Part shown: piece after piece, positions 7,962-17,502 of the stretch
How positions within the stretch are numbered: position 1 is the stretch's first letter
How the letters are laid out: each line of letters begins with the position of its first letter
NCBI RefSeq assembly: GCF_026339955.1
Contig: NZ_JAPEPW010000003.1
Location: 558,001-622,000, forward strand
Reading direction: 5' to 3'
DNA: 64,000 bases
Source: Streptomyces sp. NBC_01549
Lineage (GTDB): Bacteria; Actinomycetota; Actinomycetes; Streptomycetales; Streptomycetaceae
The notes under the pieces: generated by a model
Seen by the model: the letters and a program-made list of their open reading frames with translations, nothing else
What the model was told of the DNA's origin: nothing
The model's database searches: none
Translations under genes and position numbers: made by a program

Positions 7962-8511
7962 TTTCGCTGACGCTCGCCGAGATCGCCGACGCCACGGGCG
8001 GCACCGTCCACGACGCTCCCGATCCCCAGATGCGGGTGACCGGCCGCAGTGCCAGCGACTCCCGCGACGTCGGCCCCGGCGGCATGTTCGTCGCGGTGGC
8101 CGGCGCCCGCCTGGACGGCCACGACTTCGTCGACCAGGCAACCGCCGCCGACGCCTCCTGCGTGCTGGCCACCCGCCCGGTTGGCGTTCCCGCCGTCGTC
8201 GTCCCCGACGTCACCGCGGCCCCTGGGCCGCCTTGCGCAGCACGTCCTGACCCCCACCGGGGCACAGATCATCGCGCTGACCGGCTCGGCCGGGAAGACC
8301 AGCACCAAGGACCTCCTCGCGCAGGTCCTCAGCCGACACGGGGGAACCGTCGCCACCCCGGGATCGTTCAACACCGAGATCGGCCTGCCGCTGACCGTCC
8401 CGCGCGCCAGCGAAACCACCCGCTACCTGGTCCTGGAGATGGGCGCCCGCCACGAGGGCGACATCGCCTACCTGGCGTCGCTCACCCCGCCGCAGATCGG
8501 CATCGTCCTTG
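7958..8511 (+). pseudogene. MurF-like ligase, frameshifted and truncated
   Basis: The N-terminus matches UDP-MurNAc-tripeptide D-Ala-D-Ala ligases: LTLAEIADATGG, SDSRDVGPGGMFVA and GARLDGHDF. After about 8215 the frame changes and the P-loop ALTGSAGKTSTKDLLAQVLS, SFNTEIGLPLT and LEMGARHEGDI appear. At 8511 homology ends exactly where an IS6-family transposase end begins. The product would lack the central and C-terminal domains. A second MurF next to a C39-like gene suggests a specialised cell-wall or peptide-ligation operon in the ancestor. Confidence 0.7.
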
Positions 8512-8739
8512 CGGTTTCTGTCCGCGTTCAGCGGCATCTCACCGCACTTCCGGCCCCGCCGCCATCTGATGACAGCCTCCGACTACCGATCCGAAATGAC
8601 CATCCGCTTCGCGATCTGGGACCAGGTCACCGGCATCGCGGGCCTGCCCGCCGAAGCCTGAGCACCGACCCGAGACCCGACCTCCGCCACGCCCTGACAT
8701 GACGTCAGAAATCCACGCACTTAACAACGTGACAGCGCC
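8512..8739 (+). mobile_element. Truncated IS6-family element (right end)
   Basis: 8512-8661 encodes the last 49 residues of a transposase (FLSAFSGISPHFRPRRHLMT ... FAIWDQVTGIAGLP), closely matching the intact copy at 50778-51533. It is followed by a terminal repeat CAACGTGACAGCGCC (8725-8739), like the repeat at 51548-51562. The rest of the element is gone and it abuts the murF remnant, as expected from an adjacent deletion. Confidence 0.75.
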
Positions 8740-8879
8740 GTGGCGAGCGTTGTGGGCTCCCATCCCGACCCTGACGCCCTGGGCCGCGACTGCTCGGCTC
8801 TGCCTGGCCACGGTGACCGCCAGGCCGCCGCAGTCTTCGTGGTCCCGCTGCCGCCTTCGTGGTCCGCGCTGTCGCGTAC

Positions 8880-9050
8880 GTCTTGGTGATGGAGAGGCGG
8901 GAGGAAGCGATGCTCCTCTCGTCAGCAAACGCAGCGATCAGCGCCTCCAAGGCGATGTTGTTGACCGAGCGGGGCAGGCCGTGACTGGTGAGGTGGATCA
9001 GGCCGCCGGTGCCATCGGGGAACAGCGGAGCGGGGCCGACCGGCCGGCGA
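8880..9050 (-). pseudogene. AAA ATPase fragment (transposition helper type)
   Basis: The minus strand encodes LIHLTSHGLPRSVNNIALEA followed by LIAAFADERSI. This resembles the sensor-2 and C-terminal region of ExeA/TniB-like ATPases that accompany DDE transposases. No Walker motifs remain. The reading frame lacks a start. Confidence 0.5.
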
Positions 9051-9062
9051 ACTCCCACCGCG

Positions 9063-9424
9063 ACACCGTGTTCATGCGGCCCCAGTTCACCACGGCCGCC
9101 CGATGGGCGGCCGTGGTGGCCGAGACGGCGTCCGTCAGCGGAGTCCGGGACGGTGCGGGCATCACCGGATCATCAGCGGCCGCGACCGGCACGACCGTGA
9201 AGTACCGGCGATCGGCCTCCGACTGCCCGCGGAAGCGGCGGATCCAGCGTCGGACGCTGCGCTCGGCCCGGTCCAGATGCGCGGCGGCCTGGCGGAGTCC
9301 CCAAATCCCGGGGGACGTCTCCAGGCCAGCCCTTTATCACCTCGGCCGCATCCGCCCACCGCGGCCAGATGGCCTCCGGCAGCAGCACGTGCGGATCCCG
9401 CAGCCCGAACACCGCGACCGGCGC
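9063..9424 (-). pseudogene. Helix-turn-helix protein remnant (DUF6431-like)
   Basis: Two frames on the minus strand together read FGLRDPHVLLPEAIWPRWAD, then AAEVIKGWPGDV and, after a frame change, AAHLDRAERSVRRWIRRFRGQ. This resembles DUF6431-like winged-helix proteins encoded before integrase-type transposases in Streptomyces. It is decayed and shares its 3' end region with the ATPase fragment. Family assignment is tentative. Confidence 0.35.
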
Positions 9425-9564
9425 GGGCGTACGAACAGACGGGACCCGGGATCACCGCGCACTTCCCGCGGCCGGCCGGGCCCCCGTTATCTTCTTCGCG
9501 GTTCCGCAACGGGACCGCTGACTCCGGGCCCGGCATGGCTGTTCCCCCCTGTCGAACGGCGTGC

Positions 9565-9945
9565 AGCACGAGGAGGGCGTCGCCCGTCCGGTCCTTGTGT
9601 ACGGCGGCTGCCGCCTGCGCCACGTCCACGTGCCGGAGCAGAGCCGCCTCCAGCTCGCCCAGCTCCACCCGGAAGCCCCGGATCTTCACTTGGTCGTCGA
9701 GGCGTCCGAGGTACTCCAGGGGTCCGTTCTCCCGCCAGCGCACACGGTCCCCCGTGCGGTACATGCGCTCGCCCGGCCCGCCCTACGGGCAGGCCGCGAA
9801 CCGCTCCGCCGTTAGCCCCGGGCGGTCGAGGTAACCGCGGGTGACGCCCGCTCCCGCTAGGTAGAGCTCTCCGGGCAGGTCGACGGGCACCGGCTGGAGA
9901 CGGGGGTTGAGCACACACACCCGCGCGTTGGCCGACATGGCCGAG
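9565..9945 (-). pseudogene. NRPS adenylation-domain fragment
   Basis: The minus strand reads ANARVCVLNPRLQPVPVDLP, GELYLAGAGVTRGYLDRPGL, then YRTGDRVRW and GRLDDQVKIRGFRVELGELE. These are the A5-A8 core motifs of a nonribosomal peptide synthetase adenylation domain. A TAG at 9783-9785 interrupts the frame at a position where related domains have Tyr or Phe. Both ends stop abruptly. It is a scrap of a larger synthetase with no partner domains nearby. Confidence 0.8.
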
Positions 9946-10120
9946 GTGCGCGGCGATATCGGTGCGGAGTCCCCCTCCGCGTCGTTCGTCGACCTGCGTG
10001 CGCGCTCAAGGAGAGATACAAGTGAAGATAAGGAGCCGTCGCGACGGGAAGCGACGTTTCGCCGACCTGCGGCCTCTGCCACGCCAGGACCCGCAAGCCT
10101 GGGGGCAGGATGGGCGATGA

Positions 10121-12568
10121 ATGGACATGGAGAATGCCGGCCCCCTAGGAAACGGCCTCGGTCCGCCTCCGAGTCCGATGACCTCGGCCACGGCAGTCGT
10201 TGACGCGCTGGGGAACGTGACGGGGTGGAGTACCGGCGCACAGCGGTTGCTCGGGTACCCGTACGAGGACGTTGTCGGGCGTCCAGCGGCGCGTCTGCTC
10301 GGCCGGAACGCCCACGCACCGGTGGATTTCTCCGCGGTTCTCGAGGGGCGGAACGCAACGACCCCGCTGCGACACCGGGACGGCCACGACATGGAAGCCG
10401 AGCTCCAGGCGTACGCGTCACTCGACAGGGAGGGCAAGGCACAGTGGCTCATCGTGGCCACTCCGCCACAGCAGACGCGTCCGCGTCAGGAGCCCTATCC
10501 GTATGAGGGCGAGGCGACGGCAGAGGAAGCCTTCGCACAGTCCCACCTGCCGGTGATGATCTACGACACCGAGTTGCGGGCCCTGCGCGGGAGCGCCGGC
10601 GCGGTCCGCGCGCTGGGCCTCTCGGAGCGGCAGATGCGTGGCCGACGCGTCACCGACATCATGCCTCCCCATATCTGCACCACGGTCGAAGAGGGGATGC
10701 GCAGGGTTTTCGAGACGGGAGAGCCAGAATTTTTTCATGTGCACGGCCGACCGCGCCCCAGTGCCCACGGAAGCTTCTGGGCCGTCACCGTGTCCCCCGT
10801 CAGGAACCCGGCAGGGGAGGTGCGCCACGTGCAGCTCATCGCGCTCGACGTCACCGAGCTGCACCGGGCTCGAGAGCGGCTCACCCTGCTGAACGACGTC
10901 AGCACACAGGTGGGCAGCACCCTCGACGTGACGCGCACGGCACAGGAGATGGTCGATGTGGCGGTTGGCCGACTCGCCGACTTCATAACCATCGACTTGC
11001 TGGACTCCCTGTTGCGCGGCTTCGAGCCCAGGCCTTCCGACGAGGGCTCCATCGGCCTGCGCCGCGTCGCCCAGCAGTCAGTCCTTCCCGGTGTACCCGA
11101 GTCGGTGATCCGGCCGGGAGATGTGGACTACTACCCGGATTCCTCGCCGCCCGCCCGCTGCCTGCTCACGGGGCATTCCTCGCTGCACCGCACCCTGGAC
11201 GAAGCCGTCGAGAGCTGGCGGACGGCCGACCCCGCGCGCGCAGTGAAGGTCCACGCCTTCGGAATGCACTCGCTCATGGTGATCCCGTTGCGCGCCCGCG
11301 GCATCACGCTCGGGGTGGCCGTGCTCGTCCGCCACCGGCGCCGTGACCCCTTCAACGAGGACGATCTGCTCCTCGCGGAGGAGATCGCCGCACGCGCCGC
11401 CGTGGCCGTGGACAACGCCCGCCGCTTCACCCGCGAGCGGACCACCGCCCTGGCCCTGCAGCGAAGTCTGCTTCCGCAGCGGCTCTCCGCTCAGGACGCC
11501 GTGGAGGTGGCCCACCGCTACCTGCCGGCTCGCGCCCAGGCCGGGCTGGGCGGTGACTGGTTCGATGTGATCCCCCTGTCGGGCGCCCGGGTCGCCCTGG
11601 TCGTCGGAGACGTGGTGGGCCACGGTCTGCGCGCCTCAGCCACCATGGGGCGGATACGGACCGCGGTACGTACTCTCGCGGACGTCGACCTGCCTCCCGA
11701 GGAGCTCCTCGTCCACCTCGATGACCTGGTCACCCACCTCAGGAGGGAGGAGGGCACTGCCGCGGATTCGGAGCTCGATATCGTCACCGATCTCATCGCC
11801 ACCTGTCTGTACCTGGTCTACGACCCGGTCTCGCGCCGCTGCACCGCCGCCGGGGCGGGCCATCCCCCGCCCGCCGTGGTGACGCCCGACGGCACGGCGG
11901 AGTTCGTCGACCTGCCCGTCGGGCCTCCGCTGGGAGTGGGCGGGCTGCCTTTCGAAGCGGTCGAATGGGAAGTGCCCCGAGGCAGCCTCCTCGCGCTGTA
12001 CACGGACGGCCTGGTCGAGTCCCTCGAACACGACCTCGACAAGGGCATGGCGCTGCTGCTCCAACGCCTGGAGCGGCCCGCTCCCTCGCTGGAGGCCATG
12101 TGCGACGACCTGATCCGGACCCTGCTTCCCGTACAGCCCTCGGACGACGTCGCCCTGCTCATCGCGCGCACCCAAGCCCTCGGCACGGGCCGGGTCGCCA
12201 CCTGGGATCTGCCTTCCGACCCGGCCACCGTGGCGGGTGCGCGTGGCGAGGTCTCCCGTCGCTTGGCGGACTGGGGACTGGACGACGTCTCCTTCACCAC
12301 CGAGCTGGTGGTGAGCGAGCTCGTCACCAACGCGATCCGCTACGGCGACCCTCCCATCCAGCTGCGCCTGATCCGCGACACCGTGCTCATCTGCGAGGTC
12401 TTTGATGCCAGCAGCACCGCCCCGCACATGCGGCGAGCCCGCATCTTCGACGAAGGCGGGCGCGGCCTGTTGCTCGTCGCCCAGTTCGCCGAACGTTGGG
12501 GCACGCGCCACCTGGCCACAGGGAAGTCGATCTGGGCTGAGATCGTCATTCCGAACGAGCGATCGTGA
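10121..12568 (+). CDS. PAS-PAS-GAF-PP2C(SpoIIE)-HATPase regulator
   Basis: This 815-residue multidomain regulator has, in order, a PAS domain (about 20-120), a second PAS (about 145-245), a GAF domain (about 260-430), a SpoIIE-type serine phosphatase (about 450-665; GLGGDWFDVIPLSGARVALV, GDVVGHG, YTDGLVE, SDDVALLI) and a C-terminal RsbW-like ATPase/kinase (about 690-810; SELVTNAIRYGDPP, GGRGLLLVAQFAERWG). Such proteins sense small molecules or redox state and switch anti-anti-sigma factors by dephosphorylation, with the kinase domain opposing. Metal-binding Asp residues and the ATPase Asn box are present. ATG 10121 follows GGCAGGA. No sigma or antagonist gene is adjacent, so partners are unknown. 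Confidence 0.9.
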   Translation: MDMENAGPLGNGLGPPPSPMTSATAVVDALGNVTGWSTGAQRLLGYPYEDVVGRPAARLLGRNAHAPVDFSAVLEGRNATTPLRHRDGHDMEAELQAYASLDREGKAQWLIVATPPQQTRPRQEPYPYEGEATAEEAFAQSHLPVMIYDTELRALRGSAGAVRALGLSERQMRGRRVTDIMPPHICTTVEEGMRRVFETGEPEFFHVHGRPRPSAHGSFWAVTVSPVRNPAGEVRHVQLIALDVTELHRARERLTLLNDVSTQVGSTLDVTRTAQEMVDVAVGRLADFITIDLLDSLLRGFEPRPSDEGSIGLRRVAQQSVLPGVPESVIRPGDVDYYPDSSPPARCLLTGHSSLHRTLDEAVESWRTADPARAVKVHAFGMHSLMVIPLRARGITLGVAVLVRHRRRDPFNEDDLLLAEEIAARAAVAVDNARRFTRERTTALALQRSLLPQRLSAQDAVEVAHRYLPARAQAGLGGDWFDVIPLSGARVALVVGDVVGHGLRASATMGRIRTAVRTLADVDLPPEELLVHLDDLVTHLRREEGTAADSELDIVTDLIATCLYLVYDPVSRRCTAAGAGHPPPAVVTPDGTAEFVDLPVGPPLGVGGLPFEAVEWEVPRGSLLALYTDGLVESLEHDLDKGMALLLQRLERPAPSLEAMCDDLIRTLLPVQPSDDVALLIARTQALGTGRVATWDLPSDPATVAGARGEVSRRLADWGLDDVSFTTELVVSELVTNAIRYGDPPIQLRLIRDTVLICEVFDASSTAPHMRRARIFDEGGRGLLLVAQFAERWGTRHLATGKSIWAEIVIPNERS

Positions 12569-12982
12569 CGGCACCTGACCACGTGCGGTCGCTGTCGCGG
12601 AAGAACCCGCAGACAACCAGTCCACGGGCACAGTCGCTTCGACGAGGAACTTGCTTCCGGTGACCGATGCCACGCTCGCTCAGGAACATGATAAGTGCCA
12701 GTCTGGTTCGCGCTCCCGCTTCAGACCTGGGGCTCTGGGCCCCGGTCCATCATGGTCATGGCGACGGTCTCCTTCGATGTGGGAAGCCGGGCCTTGGAAG
12801 ATCGATCGGCCGCAGCGGTTTCGGATCCCATGTGATGTGCTGAAGCCCGCCACACGTCATGGGACCGCAAAAGCCCACAGGGTCCCGGGGCCCTACGCGC
12901 GGGCGTCCAGAGCCCCCGGGCTTCAATGGCGCCCGCCCCGCCACCGTGCCCTCCCGTCATCGACGGCCCCAGTTTTCAGGCC
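12569..12982. other. Non-coding gap between regulator and pflA
   Basis: No supported gene is seen. Short G/C-rich inverted segments such as GGGTCCCGGGGCCC near 12880-12895 may contribute to termination of the converging regulator and pflA transcripts. Confidence 0.4.
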
Positions 12983-13720
12983 TCAGTAAGCCGTGAGCCC
13001 GTGCTCCCTGAACTGCTCACGGACGCGCTCCGTCAGCGCCGGTTCGGGAACCGGGTTGTCCCGCAGTGGGAAGGGGACCCCAAGAGCCTCGTACTTCGAG
13101 GCGCCCAGCTTGTGGAACGGGAGGACGTCCACGCGGTCGACATTGCCGAGACCGGCGACGAAGCGGGCGAGCCCGCTCACGGCCTCCGGATCGTCGGTCC
13201 AGCCGGGGACTAGGACGTAGCGGATCCACACCGCGGTGCCGAGGCTGTCCAGGCGGGTGGCGAAGTTGAGCGTGGGGGCCAGTTCCCCGCCGGTCAGTTT
13301 CCGGTACGTGCGAATGTCGAAGGACTTGATGTCCAGAAGTACCAGGTCGGTGTCGGCGAGGAGTCCGTCGGTGGCGCGCTCGCCGAGGAAGCCGGAGGTG
13401 TCGAGTGCGGTGTGCAGCCCCGCCTCCTTGCAGCGACGGACGAGTTCGGCGGTGAAGGCGGGCTGAAGCAATGGCTCGCCTCCCGTGATCGTCACTCCTC
13501 CCCCGGCCGTGGTGACGAAGCCCCGGTACTTCTCGATCTCCGCCATCACCTCGTCGACCGTGACGTCGCGGCCGTCCCGCATGTGCCAGGTGTCGGGGTT
13601 GGCGCAGTACAGGCACCGCAGTGGGCAGCCGCTGACGAAAAGGACGAACCGGGTCCCGGGACCGTCCACGCCGGTGGACAGGTCCCAGGAGTGGATCCGG
13701 CCGGTCGCCATGGTCCTCAC
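12983..13720 (-). CDS. pflA: Pyruvate formate-lyase activating enzyme
   Basis: This 245-residue radical-SAM enzyme installs the glycyl radical on PflB. It carries the PflA cluster motif C-x3-C-x2-C (CPLRCLYC), a SAM-binding ITGGEPLLQ, and GVDGPGTRFVLFVSGCPL near the N-terminus. The frame begins with a GTG that overlaps the pflB stop (GTGA). An internal ATG (13711) is an alternative start that would give a product three residues shorter. It is the last gene of the pflB-pflA pair. It requires an oxygen-free environment, which is noteworthy in a mostly aerobic genus. Confidence 0.93.
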   Translation of the reverse strand: MRTMATGRIHSWDLSTGVDGPGTRFVLFVSGCPLRCLYCANPDTWHMRDGRDVTVDEVMAEIEKYRGFVTTAGGGVTITGGEPLLQPAFTAELVRRCKEAGLHTALDTSGFLGERATDGLLADTDLVLLDIKSFDIRTYRKLTGGELAPTLNFATRLDSLGTAVWIRYVLVPGWTDDPEAVSGLARFVAGLGNVDRVDVLPFHKLGASKYEALGVPFPLRDNPVPEPALTERVREQFREHGLTAY

Positions 13721-15975
13721 AGCGATCCGTGGAAGGTACGGCTGATCACGTCGAGCTGCTGCTCACGGGTCAGACGGACGAAGTTGACGGCGTAGCCGGA
13801 GACGCGGATGGTCAACTCCGGGTATTTTTCCGGGTGTTCCATCGCGTCCTCCAGCGTGGCCCGGTCCAGGACGTTGACGTTCATGTGGAAGCCGCCGGAG
13901 GCCGTGTACGCGTCGAGGATGCCGACCAGGTTCCCGGCCCGCTCGCCTGGCGCGTGTCCCAGGCCCTCCGGGGTGATCGTCGTCGTCAGCGAGATGCCGT
14001 CACGGGCCTGCTCGTAGGGCAGCTTGGCGACCGACAGCGCGGAGGCGACCACACCGTGCCGGTCACGTCCGTTCATGGGGTTGGCCCCGGGTGCGAAGGG
14101 CTGTCCGGCGCGCCGGCCGTCGGGGGTGTTGCCGGTGTGTCGGCCGTAGACGACGTTCGAGGTGATCGTCAGTACGGACTGGGTGTGCTCGGCGTCCCGG
14201 TAGGTCGGGTGCCTGCGCACCTTGGCCATGAAGGACTCGACCAGGCCGACCGCGAGGGCGTCGGCGCGGTCGTCGTTGTTCCCGTACGCCGGCCAGTCGC
14301 CCTCGGTCTCGAAGTCGACGGCCAGCCCGGTGTCGTCCCGGATCACCTTCACCCGCGCGTGCTTGACGGCGGACATGCTGTCGGCGGCGACCGACAGACC
14401 CGCGATGCCACAGGCCATGAAGCGGTGGACCGGGTGGTCGTGCAGCGCCATCTCGACGCGCTCGTAGGCGTACTTGTCGTGCATGTAGTGGATGACGTTG
14501 AGCGTGTTGACGTACGTCCCCGCCAGCCAGTCCAGCATGCGGTCGTACGCGGTCGACAACTCCTCGTAGTCCAGGTACTCCCCGGTCAGCGCGGGCGTCT
14601 CGGGTGCGATCTGCTCGCCGGTCAGCTCGTCCCGGCCGCCGTTGAGCGCGTACAGCAGGGCCTTGGCGAGGTTGACCCGTGCCCCGAAGAACTGCATTTG
14701 CCGGCCGACCGCCATCGCCGACACACAGCACGCGATCGCGGTGTCGTCCCCGGTGCGCGGGCGCGTCAGCTCGTCGGACTCGTACTGGACGGCGCTGGTG
14801 TCGATGGAGACCTGGGCGCAGAACTCCTTGAAGCCCGCGGGAAGTCGGGGCGACCAGAGCACGGTCAGGTTGGGTTCAGGGGCCGGGCCGAGGTTGTAGA
14901 GAGTCTGCAGGAAGCGGAAGGAAGTCCGGGTGACCAGCGGACGCCCGTCCGTACCGATGCCACCGAGGGACTCCGTCACCCAGGTCGGGTCGCCGGAGAA
15001 CAGCGCGTCGTACTCGGGGGTGCGCAGGAACCGTACGATCCGCAGCTTGATCACGAAATCGTCGATCAGCTCCTGGGCGCCGACCTCGTCGAGGATCCCC
15101 TCTGCCAGGTCCCGTTGCAGGTACACGTCCAGAAAGGTGGAGGTGCGGCCGAGCGACATCGCGGCGCCGTTCTGTTCCTTCACGGCGGCGAGATAGCCGT
15201 GGTAGAGCCACTGCACGGCCTCGTGGGCGGTGGTGGCGGGGCGGGAGACGTCGCAGCCGTAGGTGGCCGCCATTCGCGTCAGTTCGTCCAACGCCCTTGT
15301 CTGCTCGGCGAGTTCCTCTCGGTCGCGGATGACGTCGGACGTGGACGGCTCGGCGTCCAGCATTGCGCGCTCCGCGCGCTTGGCCTCGATCAGTCGGACG
15401 GTGCCGTACAGCGCCACGCGCCGGTAGTCGCCGATGATCCGGCCGCGGCCATAAGCGTCGGGCAGTCCGGTGATGATCCCGGCCTTGCGCGCGGCACGCA
15501 TCTCGGGGGTGTAGGCGTCGAAGACACCGTCGTTGTGGGTCTTGCGGTAGGTGCCGAAGACGCGCGTGACGAAGGGGTCGGGCTCGTAGCCGTACGCCTT
15601 CAGGCTGTTCTCAACCATCCGCAGGCCGCCGTTCGGCATGATCGCGCGCTTCAGCGGGGCGTCGGTCTGCAGGCCGACGATCAACTCCCGCTCGCGGTCG
15701 ATGTACCCGGGCGCGTGCGAGGTGATCGTCGAGGGGGTCGCCGGGTCGACGTCGAGGATCCCCCGGCGCCGTTCCTCGGGGAAGAGGGCGCTGACCTTCT
15801 CCCACACGGTGCGGGTGCGATCCGTCGGGCCGGTCAGGAAGGCCTCGTCACCCTCGTACGGTGTGTAGTTGGCCTGGATGAAGTCGCGTACGTCGACGTG
15901 CTCGCGCCATCGTGTCCCGGCGAAGCCGCGCCAGGCCTCGGGGGCGCGCGTCCCGGCTGTCACTGTCGCTGTCAT
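13717..15975 (-). CDS. pflB: Formate C-acetyltransferase (pyruvate formate-lyase)
   Basis: This 752-residue glycyl-radical enzyme converts pyruvate and CoA to acetyl-CoA and formate. The adjacent catalytic cysteines are in DTAIACCVSAM (about Cys416-Cys417), and the radical glycine is in RVSGYAVNFVRL (about Gly727). Length matches the family (about 750-760). ATG 15973-15975 is preceded by GGGAGAGAA. It overlaps pflA by four bases. A GGGCCGTTCGGCCC palindrome lies about 115 bases upstream. The neighbouring arginine deiminase genes point to a fermentative or microaerobic survival island. Confidence 0.95.
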   Translation of the reverse strand: MTATVTAGTRAPEAWRGFAGTRWREHVDVRDFIQANYTPYEGDEAFLTGPTDRTRTVWEKVSALFPEERRRGILDVDPATPSTITSHAPGYIDRERELIVGLQTDAPLKRAIMPNGGLRMVENSLKAYGYEPDPFVTRVFGTYRKTHNDGVFDAYTPEMRAARKAGIITGLPDAYGRGRIIGDYRRVALYGTVRLIEAKRAERAMLDAEPSTSDVIRDREELAEQTRALDELTRMAATYGCDVSRPATTAHEAVQWLYHGYLAAVKEQNGAAMSLGRTSTFLDVYLQRDLAEGILDEVGAQELIDDFVIKLRIVRFLRTPEYDALFSGDPTWVTESLGGIGTDGRPLVTRTSFRFLQTLYNLGPAPEPNLTVLWSPRLPAGFKEFCAQVSIDTSAVQYESDELTRPRTGDDTAIACCVSAMAVGRQMQFFGARVNLAKALLYALNGGRDELTGEQIAPETPALTGEYLDYEELSTAYDRMLDWLAGTYVNTLNVIHYMHDKYAYERVEMALHDHPVHRFMACGIAGLSVAADSMSAVKHARVKVIRDDTGLAVDFETEGDWPAYGNNDDRADALAVGLVESFMAKVRRHPTYRDAEHTQSVLTITSNVVYGRHTGNTPDGRRAGQPFAPGANPMNGRDRHGVVASALSVAKLPYEQARDGISLTTTITPEGLGHAPGERAGNLVGILDAYTASGGFHMNVNVLDRATLEDAMEHPEKYPELTIRVSGYAVNFVRLTREQQLDVISRTFHGSL

Positions 15976-16091
15976 CGCCGGTTCTCTCCCTTGCTCCGCA
16001 CTGGAATGTCTCCCTTTCGATGCTCGTGCGACGCCATGGCCGCCACGAGGGCCGGGCAGGGCCCGTGCCTCGGCCGTCCGGCCTTCGGCGA

Positions 16092-16105
16092 GGGCCGTTC
16101 GGCCC
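16092..16105 (-). promoter_or_regulatory. GGGCC-type palindrome upstream of pflB
   Basis: GGGCCGTTCGGCCC is a perfect inverted repeat between arcC and pflB, placed where a pflB promoter would be. It resembles the DevR/DosR-type half-site pattern GGGnCC...GGnCC and the sites at 20369 and 20986. Regulation by a DevR/OsdR-like factor is inference. Confidence 0.4.
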
Positions 16106-16120
16106 CCTGGTCACCGGCGC

Positions 16121-17044
16121 TCAGGCGACGGTCAGGTCCGGCCGAATGAGGGTGCCCGACCTGCCGTGGACGATCTCGTACGCCGCGTCCAGGGATCCGA
16201 TCGCGGCCAGTCCCCCGGTGCGTTCGACGAATCGGGCGGCGGCCTCGGTCTTGGGACCCATCGAGCCGTCGGGGAAGCCGCCGCGGCGCAGTTCGGCGGG
16301 GGTGGCGCCGAGGACGGGCCGCTGGTCGGGGGTTCCGTAGCCGGCGTAGACGCAGGGCACGTCGGTGAGGATGAGCAGGAAGTCGGCCTTGAGGTCCTCG
16401 GCGAGCAACGCCGCGGTGAGGTCCTTGTCGATCACGGCCTCGGCCCCGGTGAGCGCGCCGGTGTCGGGATCGGCGGTGACCGGGACCCCTCCGCCGCCGG
16501 CGCAGATGACGAGCGTGCCGCTGTTCAGGAGTTCGTGGACGGTGTCGGTCTCCAGGACACGTTCGGGTGCCGGGGAGGGGACGACCCGGCGCCAGCCCGT
16601 GGTGTCGGCGGCGATGTGCCAGCCGCGTTTGCGGGCGAGCGTGGCCGCGATCCCGTAGGGGTACACCTGGCCGACGAACTTGGTGGGGTGGTCGAAGGCC
16701 GGGTCGTCGGCGCGGACAAGGGTGTGCGTGACCAGCGCGGCGATCCGCCGTGCGGGCAGGGCGTCGTGCAGGGTGCGGGCCAGCAGGGAGCCGATCATGC
16801 CCTGGGTCTGGGCGCCGAGCAGGTCCAGCGGGTAGGGGGTGCTCAGGGCGGGGTCGGTGGCGCTCTCGACGGCGAGCAGCCCGATCTGGGGGCCGTTGCC
16901 GTGGGTGATGACGATCTCGTGCTCGTGGGCGAGGGCGGCTATCGCGGTGGTCACCCGGTCGATGTTCGCCTCCTGGACGGCCGCGTCGGGGCGTTCACCG
17001 CGGTGCAGCAGGGCGTTGCCGCCGAGGGCGATGACGATGCGCAT
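16121..17044 (-). CDS. arcC: Carbamate kinase
   Basis: This 307-residue amino-acid-kinase-fold enzyme makes ATP from carbamoyl phosphate in the arginine deiminase pathway. Signatures are IALGGNALLHRG at the start, VITHGNGPQIGLL, YPLDLLGAQTQGMIG and GSMGPKTEAAARF near the end. ATG 17044 lies three bases after the stop of the arcB remnant, so it belongs to the arcD-arcA-arcB-arcC transcript. It should be intact. With arcB deleted, its substrate supply in this locus is interrupted. Confidence 0.93.
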   Translation of the reverse strand: MRIVIALGGNALLHRGERPDAAVQEANIDRVTTAIAALAHEHEIVITHGNGPQIGLLAVESATDPALSTPYPLDLLGAQTQGMIGSLLARTLHDALPARRIAALVTHTLVRADDPAFDHPTKFVGQVYPYGIAATLARKRGWHIAADTTGWRRVVPSPAPERVLETDTVHELLNSGTLVICAGGGGVPVTADPDTGALTGAEAVIDKDLTAALLAEDLKADFLLILTDVPCVYAGYGTPDQRPVLGATPAELRRGGFPDGSMGPKTEAAARFVERTGGLAAIGSLDAAYEIVHGRSGTLIRPDLTVA

Positions 17045-17047
17045 GGC

Positions 17048-17422
17048 TCAGTCCTCCAGAGTGGCGAAGAGTACGGGCTTGATGGTGTGCAGGCGGTTCT
17101 CGGCCTGGTCGAAGACGACGGAGGCGGGTGAGGAGAAGACCTCTTCGGTGACTTCGAGGCCGTCCAGACCGTAGGGTGTCGCCGGGGCCGAGGTAGGTGG
17201 TGGCGGCGCCCTGGTCGGCGGCGACCTCGAAGGCGCAGCGGGTGCGGGTGGAGGTCTTCTCGAAGATCAACGCGAGATGCCCGCCGGTCGGCCGGGGGCT
17301 GTTCGGTGCCGGAGCGCTTGGCCGCCTTCAGGTCGGAGGCCAGGTCGAAGAAGGTGGTGGATCTCGGCGGCGGTGAAGTCGAGTTCGCTCAGGTAGGAGC
17401 GGCCTCGCAGGTCTGTGGTCAT
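17048..17422 (-). pseudogene. arcB: Ornithine carbamoyltransferase with large internal deletion
   Basis: The N-terminus (LRGRSYLSELDFTAAEIHHL), the carbamoyl-phosphate loop (FEKTSTRTRCAFEVAADQGA), and the extreme C-terminus (GLDGLEVTEEVFSSPASVVF, then ENRLHTIKPVLFATLED) are all present. Only about 120 codons separate start and stop, against about 330 in the family. The break is right after TTYLGPGD near 17178, with a frameshift in the N-terminal part as well. Start ATG 17422 follows GAGGAA. The gene cannot make an active enzyme, so citrulline phosphorolysis is missing here. Confidence 0.88.
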
Positions 17423-17502
17423 GGGTTCCTCGCTGATGCGGTGGGTAAGGGCGGGGGCTGGGGTGTCGTGGAGGCGTACGGTCGTGTCGGCGACGACAGT
17501 CC

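Noticed and set aside
9162..10060. A functioning NRPS gene
   Set aside because: Only A5-A8 motifs of one adenylation domain remain, with an internal stop and no carrier or condensation domain.
13729..16149. An 806-codon open frame on the plus strand
   Set aside because: It is the antisense shadow of pflB, which has complete catalytic motifs; the plus frame has only Val/Gly/Arg-rich shadow composition.
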